64,000 nucleotides of DNA from Jatrophihabitans sp. (GTDB lineage Bacteria > Actinomycetota > Actinomycetes > Mycobacteriales > Jatrophihabitantaceae). A program made the position numbers and the translations under genes. The stretch is taken from NCBI GenBank assembly GCA_036399055.1, contig DASWNX010000020.1, forward strand, positions 54,857 to 118,856. The letters are read 5' to 3'. Positions 39,737 to 49,680 of this stretch are shown here, in pieces (position 1 is the stretch's first letter; each line of letters opens with the position of its first letter). A model generated the notes under the pieces. It was given only the letters and a program-made list of their open reading frames with translations, searched no databases and was not told the DNA's origin.

Positions 39737-41347
39737 TTACTCGACCCCGATCAGCAGCGGGAACCGTGGCTGGCCGCCGGTGAACACCCCCACCTCGACC
39801 AGCGGGTGCTCGCTGCGCAAGTAGCCGTGCACCGCCTGCGCCGCCGCCTCGGCCCCCGGATCGGCGCCGGCGAGCACCGTCACCAGCTCGCCGCCGGCGG
39901 CCACCAGCCGTCGCACCAGGCTGGTGCCGACCTCGGCGATGTCCGCGCCGATCTCGACCACCTCGCCGTCGATCAGGCCCAGCACGTCACCGGCCGAGCA
40001 CCGGCCGGCGTAGGTGATGGAGTCATCGACCGCGATGGTGACCTCGGCGAACCGGGTGGCCGCCGCCGCCTCGGCCAGGGCGATCACGTCGTCCTCGAAG
40101 CGGCGGGTCTCATCGTGCACCGCGACCGCGGCCAACCCCTGCACCGGCGACTTGGTGGGCACCACCGCGACGCTGACACCCTGCTCGCGGGCCTGGGCGG
40201 CGGCTGCCTCGGCCACCTCCCGCACCGTCGAGGCGTTGGGGAGCAGGATCACCTGAGCCGCGCCGGTCCGCAGGATCTCGTCCAGCACCTGGGCCACGGT
40301 GGGCACCCCGCTGTCGCTTGAGCCCTCGACCACCGACACCCCCTCGGAACGGAAGAGGTCACCCAACCCGTCCCCGGGCGCGACCGTGACCAGGGCGGTG
40401 CCCGAGCGGCCCGTCCCGGTGGGCTGAGCGGCGACCTGGTCGGCGAACCGGACCACGGTGATGCGGTGTGGCCGGCCGGCCTCGACGCCGGCCTCGATCG
40501 CCGCGCCCACGTCATTGACGTGGACGTGCACGTTGAACAGGCCGTCGCCGGAGCCGACCACGACCAGCGAGTCACCGAGCTCGGCCAGCGTCGCCTTCAA
40601 CGGCGCCAGCGCCGTCTCGGGGGCGTGCAACAGGTATTGCACCTCGTAGCCGTACTCGGGGCTGCCCGCCTCGCGCACCATCTCCAGGGCGAGCCGGCTG
40701 CGGGCCGGCGTCCGCTGCGCCGGCGCGGGCGAGCCCTGGCCGGTCACCACCGTCGCGAGGGCCTCCAGCAGGACCAACAGGCCGCAGCCGCCGGCGTCGA
40801 CCACCCCGGCCTCGGCCAGCACCGCAAGCTGCCGCGGCGTGCCGGCCAGCGCGGTGGCGGCGCCGGCTGCGGCGGCCGACACCGCGGCTGCCAGCTCCGG
40901 GCACTCGCCGAGCTGCTCGACCGCCTCGGCGCTGGCCCGCACGACCGAGAGCATGGTGCCCTCCACCGGCTCGGCGACCGCGGCGTAGGCGGCGTCGCTG
41001 GCCAGCCGCAATCCCTTGACCAGCAACCGGCCGTCAGCCTCCACGGCGCCGTCGAAAGCCTGGGCCAGGCCGGAGATGATCTGCGACACGATCACCCCGG
41101 AGTTGCCCCGAGCGCCCAGCAGCGCCCCCTTGGCCATCGCCGCCAGCACTCCGCCGACGGTGCCCGAGCGGTCGGCCGCCACCGAATCGGCGGCGCCGTG
41201 CATGGTGAGCGAGAGGTTGGTGCCGGTGTCGCCGTCCGGTATGGGATAGACGTTGAGGTCATCGATCTCGCCCCGGCGAGCGTCCAGGCCTTCCACCGCT
41301 GCGCTGCACCAGCGCCGGACCGCCGAGGCATCGAGCAGCGCGAGCAT
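39737..41347 (-). CDS. DAK2-domain kinase (FakA/DhaL-like)
   Basis: A 536-residue protein. The N-terminal DAK2/DhaL-like domain (LNVYPIPDGDTGTNLSLTM, GNSGVIVSQIISGLAQAF) binds Mg-ATP through the conserved DGDTG aspartates. A middle dimerisation region and a C-terminal phosphatase-like or EDD-related domain follow. The arrangement is that of fatty acid kinase FakA of Firmicutes; in mycobacteria the syntenic gene is Rv2974c. No DegV-type FakB partner is nearby, so fatty acid activation is inferred from family only. ATG 41347 has GGAAGGGG upstream. It is divergent from rpmB. Confidence 0.85.
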   Translation of the reverse strand: MLALLDASAVRRWCSAAVEGLDARRGEIDDLNVYPIPDGDTGTNLSLTMHGAADSVAADRSGTVGGVLAAMAKGALLGARGNSGVIVSQIISGLAQAFDGAVEADGRLLVKGLRLASDAAYAAVAEPVEGTMLSVVRASAEAVEQLGECPELAAAVSAAAAGAATALAGTPRQLAVLAEAGVVDAGGCGLLVLLEALATVVTGQGSPAPAQRTPARSRLALEMVREAGSPEYGYEVQYLLHAPETALAPLKATLAELGDSLVVVGSGDGLFNVHVHVNDVGAAIEAGVEAGRPHRITVVRFADQVAAQPTGTGRSGTALVTVAPGDGLGDLFRSEGVSVVEGSSDSGVPTVAQVLDEILRTGAAQVILLPNASTVREVAEAAAAQAREQGVSVAVVPTKSPVQGLAAVAVHDETRRFEDDVIALAEAAAATRFAEVTIAVDDSITYAGRCSAGDVLGLIDGEVVEIGADIAEVGTSLVRRLVAAGGELVTVLAGADPGAEAAAQAVHGYLRSEHPLVEVGVFTGGQPRFPLLIGVE

Positions 41348-41537
41348 CCAGGCCCCTTCCCGCCGACCCACCGGGCGTTGCGTCTGGCCGACACCTTACT
41401 GTGACCGCCCCCGCGGGTCCGGTCCGCGTCGGGGCCGCCCCGCACGGGCGAGGCGGTTTGGACCGCGCCCACGTGGCTGGCTACACTTGGCCGGTTGCCC
41501 GAATGTTCATCACCCAAAAAATCCTGAGGAGGCCACT

Positions 41538-41729
41538 GTGGCCAGCCACTGCGATGTCTGCGGCAAGGGGCCCGGCTTCGGCATGTCCGTCTCGCACTCA
41601 CACCGTCGCACCCACCGTCGGTGGAACCCGAATGTGCAGACGGTCCGGGCGATCGTCGCGCCAGGCACCCGGCGTCGAGTCACGGTCTGCACCTCCTGCC
41701 TGAAAGCCGGCAAGGTCACCCGCGGCTAG
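41538..41729 (+). CDS. rpmB: 50S ribosomal protein bL28
   Basis: A 63-residue ribosomal protein starting MASHCDVCGKGPGFG and ending CTSCLKAGKVTRG. The two CxxC pairs make it the zinc-binding form. GTG 41538 is preceded by a perfect AGGAGG at 41527-41532. The gene stands alone with its own promoter region (41348-41526), divergent from the DAK2 gene. Confidence 0.96.
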   Translation: MASHCDVCGKGPGFGMSVSHSHRRTHRRWNPNVQTVRAIVAPGTRRRVTVCTSCLKAGKVTRG

Positions 41730-41768
41730 TCCAGCTCACCACAGCTGACACCGCGGTTCCCAGCCAAC

Positions 41769-41797
41769 CGGGCCGGTTCCCCCAGGGAGCCGGCCCG
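41769..41797. terminator. Bidirectional terminator between rpmB and thiL
   Basis: CGGGCCGGTTCCC (41769-41781) pairs with GGGAGCCGGCCCG (41785-41797) as a 13-bp stem with one G-T wobble and a 3-base loop. It lies between the convergent rpmB and thiL stops. Confidence 0.85.
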
Positions 41798-41821
41798 TTG
41801 CCGTGTCGCAGCCGGCCCGGC

Positions 41822-42880
41822 TCAGCGGAAGTGCTGGTGGCCGGCATGGGCCCAGCGCAAGCCGTCGACCCGCACCCCCGAGCCCTCGTTGACCATGCCG
41901 ATCACCTGCCAGGAGTCCGGCAGCCGGGTCTCGTTGGGAAAGCTCGCCACCAGCGCGTAGTCGTCCCCGCCGCCCAGCACCCACATCATGGGGTCGGTGT
42001 TCAGCGCCGAGGCGACGTCGCGCAACTTGGCCGCCGGCGCCAGGGCGTCGCGGCGCAGGTCGATCCGCACCCCGCTGGCCTCGGCCAGGTGCCCCAGATC
42101 TGAGATCAGGCCGTCGGAGACGTCGGTCATCGCGGTCGCTCCGAGATCGGCGGCCCGGACGCCCTCCTGGTAGGGCGGCTCTGGCCGGCGGTGGGCGTTG
42201 ACCACCTGCACCGGCGAGCGGAAACCCCGTGACAGCACCGCATAACCCGCCGCGGCCCAGCCGAGCCGGCCGGTGACCGCCACGACGTCGCCGGGCTTGG
42301 CGCCGGACATCCGCACCGGCTGGCGACCCTGCAGGTCCCCCAGCGCGGTCACCGCCAGCAGCACCGAGTCAGCGGCGCTGACATCGCCGCCGACCACCGC
42401 GGCGCCGACCTCGGCGCACTCCTCGGCGAAGCCGGCCATCAGCGAGTCCAGCCAGCTCAGCTCCAGCTCCGGTGGCGCGGCCAAGCCGACCAGCAGCGCC
42501 TTGGGCTGGGCGCCCATCGCGACGATGTCGGCGAAGTTGCGGGCCGCCGCCTTGTGGCCGATGTCGTTGGCGGTGGACCAGTCCCGGCGAAAGTGCCGGT
42601 TCTCGATCAGCAGGTCGGTCGAGGCGACCACCCGCCCGTCTGGGCAGGACAGCACCGCGGCGTCGTCACCGGGGCCCACCAGAGCTGACTCGGCCGGCGC
42701 CAGCGCGGTGGTGATCCGCCGGATCAGGCCGAACTCACCCAGGTCAGCGATCGTTCTCGGCTCAGAAATTTCGACCAGCCTCCAGTGCCTGCGGTGCTCT
42801 TCAGCCGGCCGGGGACGGCCGGCTTCTGCGATGCGCGCGCTCCATGATCCTCGCCCGGCCGGGACCGGCGTCAGCCGCAT
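41822..42880 (-). CDS. thiL: Thiamine-monophosphate kinase
   Basis: A PurM-like ATP-dependent kinase converting thiamine monophosphate to thiamine diphosphate, the last step of cofactor synthesis. VGPGDDAAVL, STDLLIENRHF, VGGDVSAADS, DVSDGLISDLGHLA and GGDDYAL are the family motifs in order. The start is uncertain. The only normal start codon in frame is ATG 42880, giving 352 residues with about 38 non-family residues and a strong hairpin (42804-42823) in that stretch. An ATT at 42769, nine bases after GGAGG, would give 315 residues, the usual length, beginning ISEPRTIADLGEFGLI. Confidence 0.92.
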   Translation of the reverse strand: MRLTPVPAGRGSWSARIAEAGRPRPAEEHRRHWRLVEISEPRTIADLGEFGLIRRITTALAPAESALVGPGDDAAVLSCPDGRVVASTDLLIENRHFRRDWSTANDIGHKAAARNFADIVAMGAQPKALLVGLAAPPELELSWLDSLMAGFAEECAEVGAAVVGGDVSAADSVLLAVTALGDLQGRQPVRMSGAKPGDVVAVTGRLGWAAAGYAVLSRGFRSPVQVVNAHRRPEPPYQEGVRAADLGATAMTDVSDGLISDLGHLAEASGVRIDLRRDALAPAAKLRDVASALNTDPMMWVLGGGDDYALVASFPNETRLPDSWQVIGMVNEGSGVRVDGLRWAHAGHQHFR

Positions 42881-42952
42881 CCGGGCATTGGGGCCGCACC
42901 GGGGTTGCGCTAGGTTTTAGGTGCTCCAACGCCTACGACGAAAGGACGTGCC

Positions 42953-43195
42953 GTGCCAGATACGGTGAACGCCTACATTCTCATCCAGACCGAGGTCGGC
43001 AAGGCCGCCTCGGTGGCGCAGGAGATCTCCGAGCTCCAGGGCGTCACGATGGCCGAGGACGTCACCGGCCCGTACGACGTGATCGTGCGCGCCGAAGCGT
43101 CGAGCATGGACGAGCTGGGCCGGATGGTGGTGGCCCGGGTGCAGGGCGTCGCGGGCATCACCCGCACCCTGACCTGCCCGGTGGTCCACATCTAG
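42953..43195 (+). CDS. Stand-alone Lrp/AsnC ligand-binding (RAM) domain protein
   Basis: An 80-residue protein consisting only of the C-terminal ligand-binding/oligomerisation domain of Lrp/AsnC regulators (VNAYILIQTEVGKAASVAQE, GPYDVIVRAEASSMDEL, TRTLTCPVVHI). It has no helix-turn-helix, so it is a demi-regulator rather than a DNA-binding protein. Such proteins form rings and may modulate full-length regulators or bind amino acids. GTG 42953 has AAAGGA at 42941. The same gene is found beside thiL and ddl in other actinobacteria. Confidence 0.9.
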   Translation: MPDTVNAYILIQTEVGKAASVAQEISELQGVTMAEDVTGPYDVIVRAEASSMDELGRMVVARVQGVAGITRTLTCPVVHI

Positions 43196-43289
43196 CAGGA
43201 GCCCCGCCACTGCCAGCCGCCAGCGGTGGCCGGCACAGCCTGAGCCGATCCGAGGACGAGCCATCGACCGCGCGCAACGTCGAGCCGCC

Positions 43290-43838
43290 GTGATCGCCAC
43301 CGCCATCGCGGTCCCGGTGACGGTCCTGCTGGCGTTCCTGTTGACCGCTGGGCACTCCGAGGACCCTGAGCCGGCGCCCTCGAGCTCGGTGCTGGCCGCG
43401 GTGACCCCGCCGGCCCCGCCCACGCCCGACCCCGCCACCCAGGCCGCCTGCGTCAAGGTGTTCGCCGAGCTGCCGGTGCAGCTGGGGCAGCTGGTTCCCC
43501 GCCGGACCGACACCGACTCCTCCTTCGTCGCGGCCTGGGGAGAGCCTGCCGTGGTGGTCCGCTGCGGGGTGGCCAAGCCGGCGGTGTTCGGCACGGCCGA
43601 GGCCGCTCAGCTGGTGGAGGTCAACTCGGTCCTGTGGCAACCGGATCCGCAGCGGGACCGGACGGTCTACACCACGGTCGACCGCAGCGTCTACATCGAC
43701 GTCACGGTGCCGGCCGGCGCCGACCAGCCGCTGCCGCTGCTGGCGCCGGCGGTGTCGGCGCTGCCGCCGCTGTGCACCGCCAGCGACGCGGCGGGCAACC
43801 CCGGGGCGAAACTGCCGATCTGCAGCGCCGACCGCTAA
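43290..43838 (+). CDS. DUF3515 family exported protein
   Basis: A 182-residue protein with an N-terminal hydrophobic segment (VIATAIAVPVTVLLAFLLTAG) acting as membrane anchor or signal, a Pro-rich linker, and a DUF3515 domain (CVKVFAELPVQLGQLVPRR, VVRCGVAKPAVF, VNSVLWQPDPQRDRTVYTTV). The two cysteines CVKV and VVRC, and a further two near the end, could pair outside the membrane. Function is unknown; the family is confined to actinobacteria and is typically beside ddl. GTG 43290 is the likely start. It converges on ddl with 6 bp between stops. Confidence 0.85.
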   Translation: MIATAIAVPVTVLLAFLLTAGHSEDPEPAPSSSVLAAVTPPAPPTPDPATQAACVKVFAELPVQLGQLVPRRTDTDSSFVAAWGEPAVVVRCGVAKPAVFGTAEAAQLVEVNSVLWQPDPQRDRTVYTTVDRSVYIDVTVPAGADQPLPLLAPAVSALPPLCTASDAAGNPGAKLPICSADR

Positions 43839-43844
43839 GCCGGC

Positions 43845-44921
43845 TCAGTGGCCCCGGCGCGCCAGCGCGGTGGCGATCAGCCGGTCCAGCAGCTCCGGGT
43901 AGCTGACCCCGGTCGCTGCCCACATCTTGGGGTACATCGAGATGTCGGTGAACCCGGGCATGGTGTTCACCTCGTTGACCACGAGCCGGCCGCTGTGCTC
44001 GAGAAAGAAGTCGACCCGCGCCAGCCCCGCGCAGTCCAGCGCCCGGAACGCCCGGCAGGCCGCGTCCTGGATCGCCTGGACGGCGTCGGCGCCGACATCA
44101 GCGGGAATGTCGAACTCCGAGGCGTCATCGAGGTACTTGGCATCGAAGCTGTACCAGTCGAAGTCCGGCCGCAACCGGATCTCGGCAGGCAGCGAGGCCG
44201 AGACGGCGCCGTCGGCGTCCTGCAGCACCCCGCACTCGATCTCGCGTCCCGCCACGGCCGCCTCGATCAGCACCTTCGAGTCGTGCTCGAAGGCGAGCTT
44301 GAGCGCGGCCGGCAGCTCGTCGTGGGCACGGACCTTGGAGATCCCGATGCTGGACCCGGCCCGGGCGGGCTTGACGAACACCGGCAGGCCCAGCCGCTCC
44401 AGTTCCCCGTCATCGACCGGCTCGCCGGACCTGAGCACCAGGTAGCGGCCGACGTCGAGCCCGGCGGCCTGCAGCACGGTCTTGGCGAACGCCTTGTCCA
44501 TCGCCGCCGCGCTGGCCAGCACCCCTGATCCGACGTAGGCCACGCCGGCCATCTCCAGCAGCCCCTGGATCGTGCCGTCCTCGCCGTAGGCGCCGTGCAG
44601 CACCGGAAAGACCAGGTCGACGCTGTCCAGAACGTCGATCGCCGAGGCGCGGTCGAAGACGGCCACCTCGCCGTCACCGGACCGCAGGACGACGTCCGCG
44701 TCCGCCGGCAGCACCTCGGGCAGCACCCGGTCGGCGATCCGCAGGCGAGGCGGCTCGACGTCGGTGCGCACCCAGCGGCCGGCTCTGGTGATGCCCAGGG
44801 TCAGCACCTCGTACTTGGCCGGGTCCAGCGCGGCCAGCACGCTGCCAGCGCTGAGCACCGAGATCGCGTGCTCGCAGCTTCGCCCGCCGTAGACGACAGC
44901 GATCCGTGTCCGTGGGGCCAT
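43845..44921 (-). CDS. ddl: D-alanine--D-alanine ligase
   Basis: A 358-residue ATP-grasp ligase joining two D-alanines for peptidoglycan precursors. The N-terminal [20 protein letters not shown] carries the first substrate-binding Glu. [19 protein letters not shown] and [10 protein letters not shown] are conserved family loops, and the C-terminal [18 protein letters not shown] contains the metal-binding residues. The YSFDAKY loop with Tyr fits D-Ala-D-Ala rather than D-Ala-D-lactate specificity. It is close to, and in the same orientation as, gpsA and plsC. Confidence 0.96.
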   Translation of the reverse strand: MAPRTRIAVVYGGRSCEHAISVLSAGSVLAALDPAKYEVLTLGITRAGRWVRTDVEPPRLRIADRVLPEVLPADADVVLRSGDGEVAVFDRASAIDVLDSVDLVFPVLHGAYGEDGTIQGLLEMAGVAYVGSGVLASAAAMDKAFAKTVLQAAGLDVGRYLVLRSGEPVDDGELERLGLPVFVKPARAGSSIGISKVRAHDELPAALKLAFEHDSKVLIEAAVAGREIECGVLQDADGAVSASLPAEIRLRPDFDWYSFDAKYLDDASEFDIPADVGADAVQAIQDAACRAFRALDCAGLARVDFFLEHSGRLVVNEVNTMPGFTDISMYPKMWAATGVSYPELLDRLIATALARRGH

Positions 44922-44943
44922 GGTGTGCGAGGCTAGCCGAGAA

Positions 44944-45942
44944 TCACTCGCTCTTGGTGGACCGGCTCATCAGCAGCCGCGCCGCGTCCACCGGCGCCAG
45001 GTTGCCGTAGCAGACCGAGTCCATCACCCGGGTGATCGGGACGTCGATGCCGTGGCGACTGGCCAGCTCCAGCACCGAGCGGCAGGACTTCACCCCTTCG
45101 GCGACCTGCCCGTGGGTGGCCTGTTGGGCCTGCTCCAGGCTCTCGCCCTTGCCCAACCGCTCTCCGAAGCTGCGATTGCGTGACAGCGGCGAGGCGCAGG
45201 TGGCCACCAGGTCGCCCAGGCCGGCCAGCCCCGCGAAGGTCACCGGATCAGCGCCGAGAGCCATTCCGAGCCGGGACGTCTCAGCCAGCCCGCGGGTGAT
45301 CAGCGAGGCGATGGTGTTGTTTCCGAAGCCCATTCCCGCGGCCATGCCGCAGGCCAGCGCGATGACGTTCTTGACCGCCCCGCCCAGCTCGGTGCCGACC
45401 ACGTCGATGTTGGTGTAGGGCCGGAAGTACGGGGCGTTGCAGGCCTGCTGCACCAGGGCGCCGCGTTCGGTGTCGGTGCAGGCCACCACCGTCGCGGTCG
45501 GCTGCTCCAGGGCGATCTCGCGCGCCAGGTTCGGGCCCGACACCACCGCCACCCGGTCTGCCTCGGCGCCGGCGACCTCGCTGATCACCTCGCTCATCCG
45601 CTTCACGGTGCCCAGCTCGATGCCCTTCATCAGGCTGACCAGAGTGGCCTCGGGCGGGATCAGGCCTGCCCAGCCGGCCAGGTTCTCCCGCAGCGCCTGG
45701 GACGGGATCGCCAGCACCACCAGATCAACGCCGTCCAGGGCCTCGGCGGCGTCCGCGGTGGCCAGCAGCGACTGCGGCAGGGCCAGCCCGTCCAGGTAGT
45801 CGGGATTGACATGGTCGCGGTTGATGGTCTGAGCCAGCTCAGGCCGGCGGGCCCAGATCACGGTGTCGGTGCCGGCGTCGACGAGCACCTTGGCGAACGT
45901 GGTCCCCCACGAGCCGGAGCCCAGCACCGCGGCGCGGATCAT
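44944..45942 (-). CDS. gpsA: Glycerol-3-phosphate dehydrogenase [NAD(P)+]
   Basis: A 332-residue GpsA reducing dihydroxyacetone phosphate to sn-glycerol 3-phosphate, the backbone of phospholipids. [16 protein letters not shown] is the Rossmann motif, [13 protein letters not shown] holds the catalytic Lys, and [11 protein letters not shown] the second conserved block. The ATG at 45942 ([10 protein letters not shown]) overlaps the plsC stop by 4 bp, so the two are coupled. A long open frame upstream lies inside plsC and is a shadow. Confidence 0.96.
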   Translation of the reverse strand: MIRAAVLGSGSWGTTFAKVLVDAGTDTVIWARRPELAQTINRDHVNPDYLDGLALPQSLLATADAAEALDGVDLVVLAIPSQALRENLAGWAGLIPPEATLVSLMKGIELGTVKRMSEVISEVAGAEADRVAVVSGPNLAREIALEQPTATVVACTDTERGALVQQACNAPYFRPYTNIDVVGTELGGAVKNVIALACGMAAGMGFGNNTIASLITRGLAETSRLGMALGADPVTFAGLAGLGDLVATCASPLSRNRSFGERLGKGESLEQAQQATHGQVAEGVKSCRSVLELASRHGIDVPITRVMDSVCYGNLAPVDAARLLMSRSTKSE

Positions 45943-46721
45943 CGACGGCCGTCGCGGGCACGCGGGCGCCGCCGGGGGGCGTGCTGGCCCGGGGCGGGGC
46001 GGGGGTGGAACTCGGCGGGCGGTTGCTCGCCGCGGGTCTCGGCCACCAGGTCCCGGACTGCGACCATGATGCGGTCGGTCATCTGACGCAGGACCTCGGA
46101 GTCCGGCTCGCTGCCGGCGAAGTCGGACAGGTCGACCGGAGCGCCGGCCCGGATGGTGATCTGCTTGCGCGGCCAGGGCCGGAAGCGGCGGGAGTAGACG
46201 TCGAGGAACCACTGGGCGCCCCACTGCCCGACCGGCACCACCGGCACCCCGGGCGCCAGCAGCGCCAGCCGGGCCACCCCGGTCTTGGCCTGCATCGGCC
46301 AGAAGTCGGGATCTCTGGTCACGGTGCCCTCCGGGTAGATCAGCACGACTTCGCCGCGCCCCAGCGCCGCGACGGCGCCCTGCAGCGCCTGCGCCGCGTC
46401 AGCGGTCTCCCGGTGCACCGGGATCTGACCGGCGCCGGTGACGATCCGGCCCAGGAAGAACGGCAGCCTGAACAGGCTCTCCTTGGCCAGGTAACGCGGC
46501 ACCCGGCCGGCGTCCCAGATGAACCGGGCGAAGATCAGCGGGTCGGCATAGGAGATGTGGTTGACCGCCACGATGGCAGGCCCGGTCGCCGGAATCCGGT
46601 CCAGGCCGGCCCAGCGCCGACGGAACAGCAGACTGACCATCGGGTACACCAGGAGCACGGCGAACCGCATGTACGGTCCCACCGTCTCCGCGTGCCGTCG
46701 CACCACCGAGTTTCCTTCCAC
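45939..46721 (-). CDS. plsC: 1-acylglycerol-3-phosphate acyltransferase (PlsC-like)
   Basis: A 260-residue membrane acyltransferase. The catalytic HX4D motif is VNHISYADP, and [12 protein letters not shown] is the second (glycerol-phosphate binding) motif. It probably makes phosphatidic acid from lysophosphatidic acid. Coupled to gpsA, it forms a glycerolipid module with the previous gene. The last 30 residues are basic and Pro-rich. The start is at 46721, divergent from cofC. Confidence 0.9.
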   Translation of the reverse strand: MEGNSVVRRHAETVGPYMRFAVLLVYPMVSLLFRRRWAGLDRIPATGPAIVAVNHISYADPLIFARFIWDAGRVPRYLAKESLFRLPFFLGRIVTGAGQIPVHRETADAAQALQGAVAALGRGEVVLIYPEGTVTRDPDFWPMQAKTGVARLALLAPGVPVVPVGQWGAQWFLDVYSRRFRPWPRKQITIRAGAPVDLSDFAGSEPDSEVLRQMTDRIMVAVRDLVAETRGEQPPAEFHPRPAPGQHAPRRRPRARDGRR

Positions 46722-46807
46722 CTGCTTGCTGTTAGCTCATGCCCGGGCAAGCCGCGCCGGTGGGTGCGAGTCTGCCATCGCCGCGCGCTAGTGGCAGCAT
46801 CTGGAGA

Positions 46808-47491
46808 GTGCAATGGCGAGTTCTCGTTCCGATCAAGCACGGAGCGCCGGCCAAGACCCGGCTGCGCGCCGCCACCGCCGAGGACGCCCAGCACGCCGAA
46901 CTGGTCCGCGCGATCCAACTCGACACCTTGGACGCGGTGCTCGCGTTGCGGGCCCATCCCCTGGTGGGCGGGGTGTTCGTAGTCTCCGGGCACGTCTCCG
47001 GGCACGTCTCCGGGCACGTCCGCGGAGGGGTTCGCGGGCAGCCGCCGATGGACCTGCCGGCTGAGGTCGAGATCCTCGCCGACGCCGGCGGCGGCCTCAA
47101 TCCGGCACTCGAAGCCGCGGCCGCTCAGCTGGCCCGGCGGTTTCCCGACGACGGCGTGGTGGCGATGGTCGGTGACCTGCCGGCGTTGCGAGCGGCCGAC
47201 CTGCTGGCGGTGCTGCGCGGGGCGCCGGTCCTCGGGCGCGGCTTCGTCCGCGACGCCGACGGCAGCGGGACCACCCTGCTGACCGCCGGCCCGGGGTCGG
47301 CGCTGGCGCCGCTGTTCGGCCCGGACTCGGCGCGGCGGCACCTGGCCTCCGGCGCCTGCGAGCTCGACGCCGCGGCCAGCCTGCGCTGCGACGTGGACTC
47401 GGCCGCGGACCTGCGCCGCTGCCTGGACCTGGGCGTCGGGACGCTGACCTCGCAGCTGACGGCCCGGCTTGGTGTGAGCCGTCCGGCGTGA
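46808..47491 (+). CDS. cofC: F420 guanylyltransferase CofC/FbiD
   Basis: A 227-residue guanylyltransferase providing the phospholactyl or phosphoenolpyruvyl guanosyl donor for coenzyme F420. The N-terminus WRVLVPIKHGAPAKTRL is the conserved nucleotide-binding start. VAMVGDLPALRAADL carries the metal-binding Asp, and GRGFVRDADGSGTTLL the substrate loop. Three 12-bp units (46982-47017) insert SGHVSGHVSGHV in a surface loop. GTG 46808 is the best start by homology, although the nearest GGAG is only one base away; an ATG at 46739 would add 23 residues. Confidence 0.88.
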   Translation: MQWRVLVPIKHGAPAKTRLRAATAEDAQHAELVRAIQLDTLDAVLALRAHPLVGGVFVVSGHVSGHVSGHVRGGVRGQPPMDLPAEVEILADAGGGLNPALEAAAAQLARRFPDDGVVAMVGDLPALRAADLLAVLRGAPVLGRGFVRDADGSGTTLLTAGPGSALAPLFGPDSARRHLASGACELDAAASLRCDVDSAADLRRCLDLGVGTLTSQLTARLGVSRPA

Positions 47492-47556
47492 GCCGCGGCC
47501 GAGGGCCAGGCGGCTGATCGGTCGGCTGATCGGGTTCGGGCGGGCAGAATGGCTTC

Positions 47557-49680
47557 ATGACCGAAACACTCGCCTCCGCGCAATCCCCGGCCGACGCCGC
47601 TGCCACCCTGCACGCAGCCGAGGACGAGGCTGGGCTGCCCGAGGGCCGGTTCTTCAACCGTGAGATGTCCTGGCTGAACTTCAACGCCCGGGTGCTGGCG
47701 CTGGCCGAGGACCGGCGGCAGCCGCTGCTTGAGCGGATGAAGTTCCTCTCGATCTTCGCCAGCAATCTCGACGAGTTCTACATGGTGCGGGTGGCGGGGC
47801 TGAAACGGCGCCAGGAGATGGGTTTGGGGGTGGGTGCCCCCGACGGGCTCACCACCCGCGAGACGCTGGTCCTGATCGGTGAGCGCAGCCGCGAGCTGGT
47901 GGCCCGGCATGCCCGCTGCTTCGACTCCGACATCGAGCCGGCGCTGGCCGCCGAGGGAATCCGGATCCTGAGCTGGGGGCAGCTGGACGCCGATCAGCAG
48001 CGGGAGCTGACCGAGTACTTCCACTCCAAGATCTTTCCGGTGCTCACCCCGCTGGCGGTCGACCCGGCGCACCCCTTCCCCTACATCTCCGGGCTCTCGC
48101 TCAACCTGGCGGTGCTGGTGCGCGAGCCCGGCTCGGAGCTGGACAAGTTCGCCCGGGTGAAGGTGCCCAACAACGTGGCCCGGTTCGTGACGGTCCGAAA
48201 GACTGCCGAAGAGGCCGGCTTCCTGCCCCTGGAGGAGTTGATCGCGGCGCACCTTTCCGCGCTGTTCCCGGGTATGCAGATCGTCCAGCACCATCTCTTC
48301 CGGGTCACCCGGAACACCGACTTCGAGGTGGAGGAGGACCGCGACGAGGATCTGCTGCAGGCTCTGGAGCGCGAGCTCGTCCGGCGCCGGTTCGGGCCCG
48401 CGGTCCGGCTCGAGGTGGCCGAGAACATCGCTGACGAAGTGCTCGACCTGCTGACCAGCGAGATCGACGTCCAGCCCGAAGAGGTGATGCGGGTGCCGGG
48501 CCTGCTCGATCTCACCGCGCTCTGGCAGGTCTATGACGTCGACCGCCCGGCGTTGAAGGAAAAGCCGTTCGTGCCGGCCACCCACCCGCGTTTCGTCGAC
48601 GGTGAGATGCCGAAGTCGGTGTTCGCCACCCTGCGCGACGGCGACGTGCTGGTCCACCATCCCTACGAGTCCTTCGCCACCAGCGTCCAGCGCTTCATCG
48701 AGCAGGCGGCGGCAGACCCGAACGTCCTGGCCATCAAGCAGACGCTGTACCGGACCTCCGGGGACTCGCCGATCGTGGACGCGCTGATCGACGCCGCCCA
48801 GGCCGGCAAGCAGGTGATGGCCCTCGTCGAGATCAAGGCGCGCTTCGACGAGCAGGCCAACATCAAGTGGGCCAGGGCGCTGGAGCGCGCCGGCTGCCAC
48901 GTCGTCTACGGGTTGGTCGGGCTCAAGACGCACTGCAAGACCTCGCTGGTGGTGCGCCAGGAAGGCAGCTCGCTGCGCCGCTACGCCCATATCGGCACCG
49001 GCAACTACCACCCCAAGACCGCGCGGCTGTATGAGGATCTGGGGCTGTTCACCGCCGATGAGAGGATCTGCGCCGACCTGACGGACCTGTTCAACGTGCT
49101 GACCGGCTACTCCCGCCAGACCGAGTACCGCACCTTGCTGGTCGCTCCGCAGGGTTTGCGGCCGGGCCTGTTGACCCGGATCGAGCGGGAGATCGCCCAC
49201 GCCAAGGCCGGCAGGGGCGCGCACATCCAGATCAAGTGCAATCACCTGGTGGACGAGACGTTGATCGACGCGCTGTACCGGGCATCGGCAGCCGGGGTGA
49301 AGGTCGAATTGATGGTGCGGACCTTCTGCACCATCAAGGCCGGCGTGCCGGGGCTGAGCGAGAACATCACGGTCCGCTCGATCCTCGGCCGTTTCTTGGA
49401 GCACTCCAGGATCTTCTACGTGGCCAATGACGGCGTGCCCGAGTACTGGATCGGTTCGGCGGACCTGATGCACCGCAACCTCGACCGGCGGGTGGAGGTG
49501 CTCACCCAGGTCACCGGCGCCAACGCCGATCAGTTGCGCGCCACGCTGGACCTGGCTTTCGATCCCCACACCACCGCCTGGGAATTGCAGGCCGACGATC
49601 AGTGGGTGCGCCGGGGCGCAGGCGAGTCGGTGGACTACCAGCAGGTGTTGCTCACGCGGCTGGCCGCGCGGGGCACGTGA
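47557..49680 (+). CDS. ppk: Polyphosphate kinase 1
   Basis: A 707-residue PPK1 polymerising the terminal phosphate of ATP into polyphosphate. The N-terminal helical domain starts with [14 protein letters not shown]. The two phospholipase-D-like domains contain the autophosphorylated histidine (H478 in [17 protein letters not shown]) and [11 protein letters not shown] in the active site. The following gene overlaps in a GTGA and is the MutT1 homologue, a conserved pairing also seen in mycobacteria. Confidence 0.96.
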   Translation: MTETLASAQSPADAAATLHAAEDEAGLPEGRFFNREMSWLNFNARVLALAEDRRQPLLERMKFLSIFASNLDEFYMVRVAGLKRRQEMGLGVGAPDGLTTRETLVLIGERSRELVARHARCFDSDIEPALAAEGIRILSWGQLDADQQRELTEYFHSKIFPVLTPLAVDPAHPFPYISGLSLNLAVLVREPGSELDKFARVKVPNNVARFVTVRKTAEEAGFLPLEELIAAHLSALFPGMQIVQHHLFRVTRNTDFEVEEDRDEDLLQALERELVRRRFGPAVRLEVAENIADEVLDLLTSEIDVQPEEVMRVPGLLDLTALWQVYDVDRPALKEKPFVPATHPRFVDGEMPKSVFATLRDGDVLVHHPYESFATSVQRFIEQAAADPNVLAIKQTLYRTSGDSPIVDALIDAAQAGKQVMALVEIKARFDEQANIKWARALERAGCHVVYGLVGLKTHCKTSLVVRQEGSSLRRYAHIGTGNYHPKTARLYEDLGLFTADERICADLTDLFNVLTGYSRQTEYRTLLVAPQGLRPGLLTRIEREIAHAKAGRGAHIQIKCNHLVDETLIDALYRASAAGVKVELMVRTFCTIKAGVPGLSENITVRSILGRFLEHSRIFYVANDGVPEYWIGSADLMHRNLDRRVEVLTQVTGANADQLRATLDLAFDPHTTAWELQADDQWVRRGAGESVDYQQVLLTRLAARGT

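Noticed and set aside
42770-42952. TPP riboswitch before thiL
   Set aside because: I do not find the conserved CTGAGA and ACCTGATC core elements; only a simple hairpin is present.
44944-46224. N-terminal extension of GpsA
   Set aside because: The open frame upstream of 45942 lies inside plsC and has shadow-type composition; the Rossmann motif starts at 45942.
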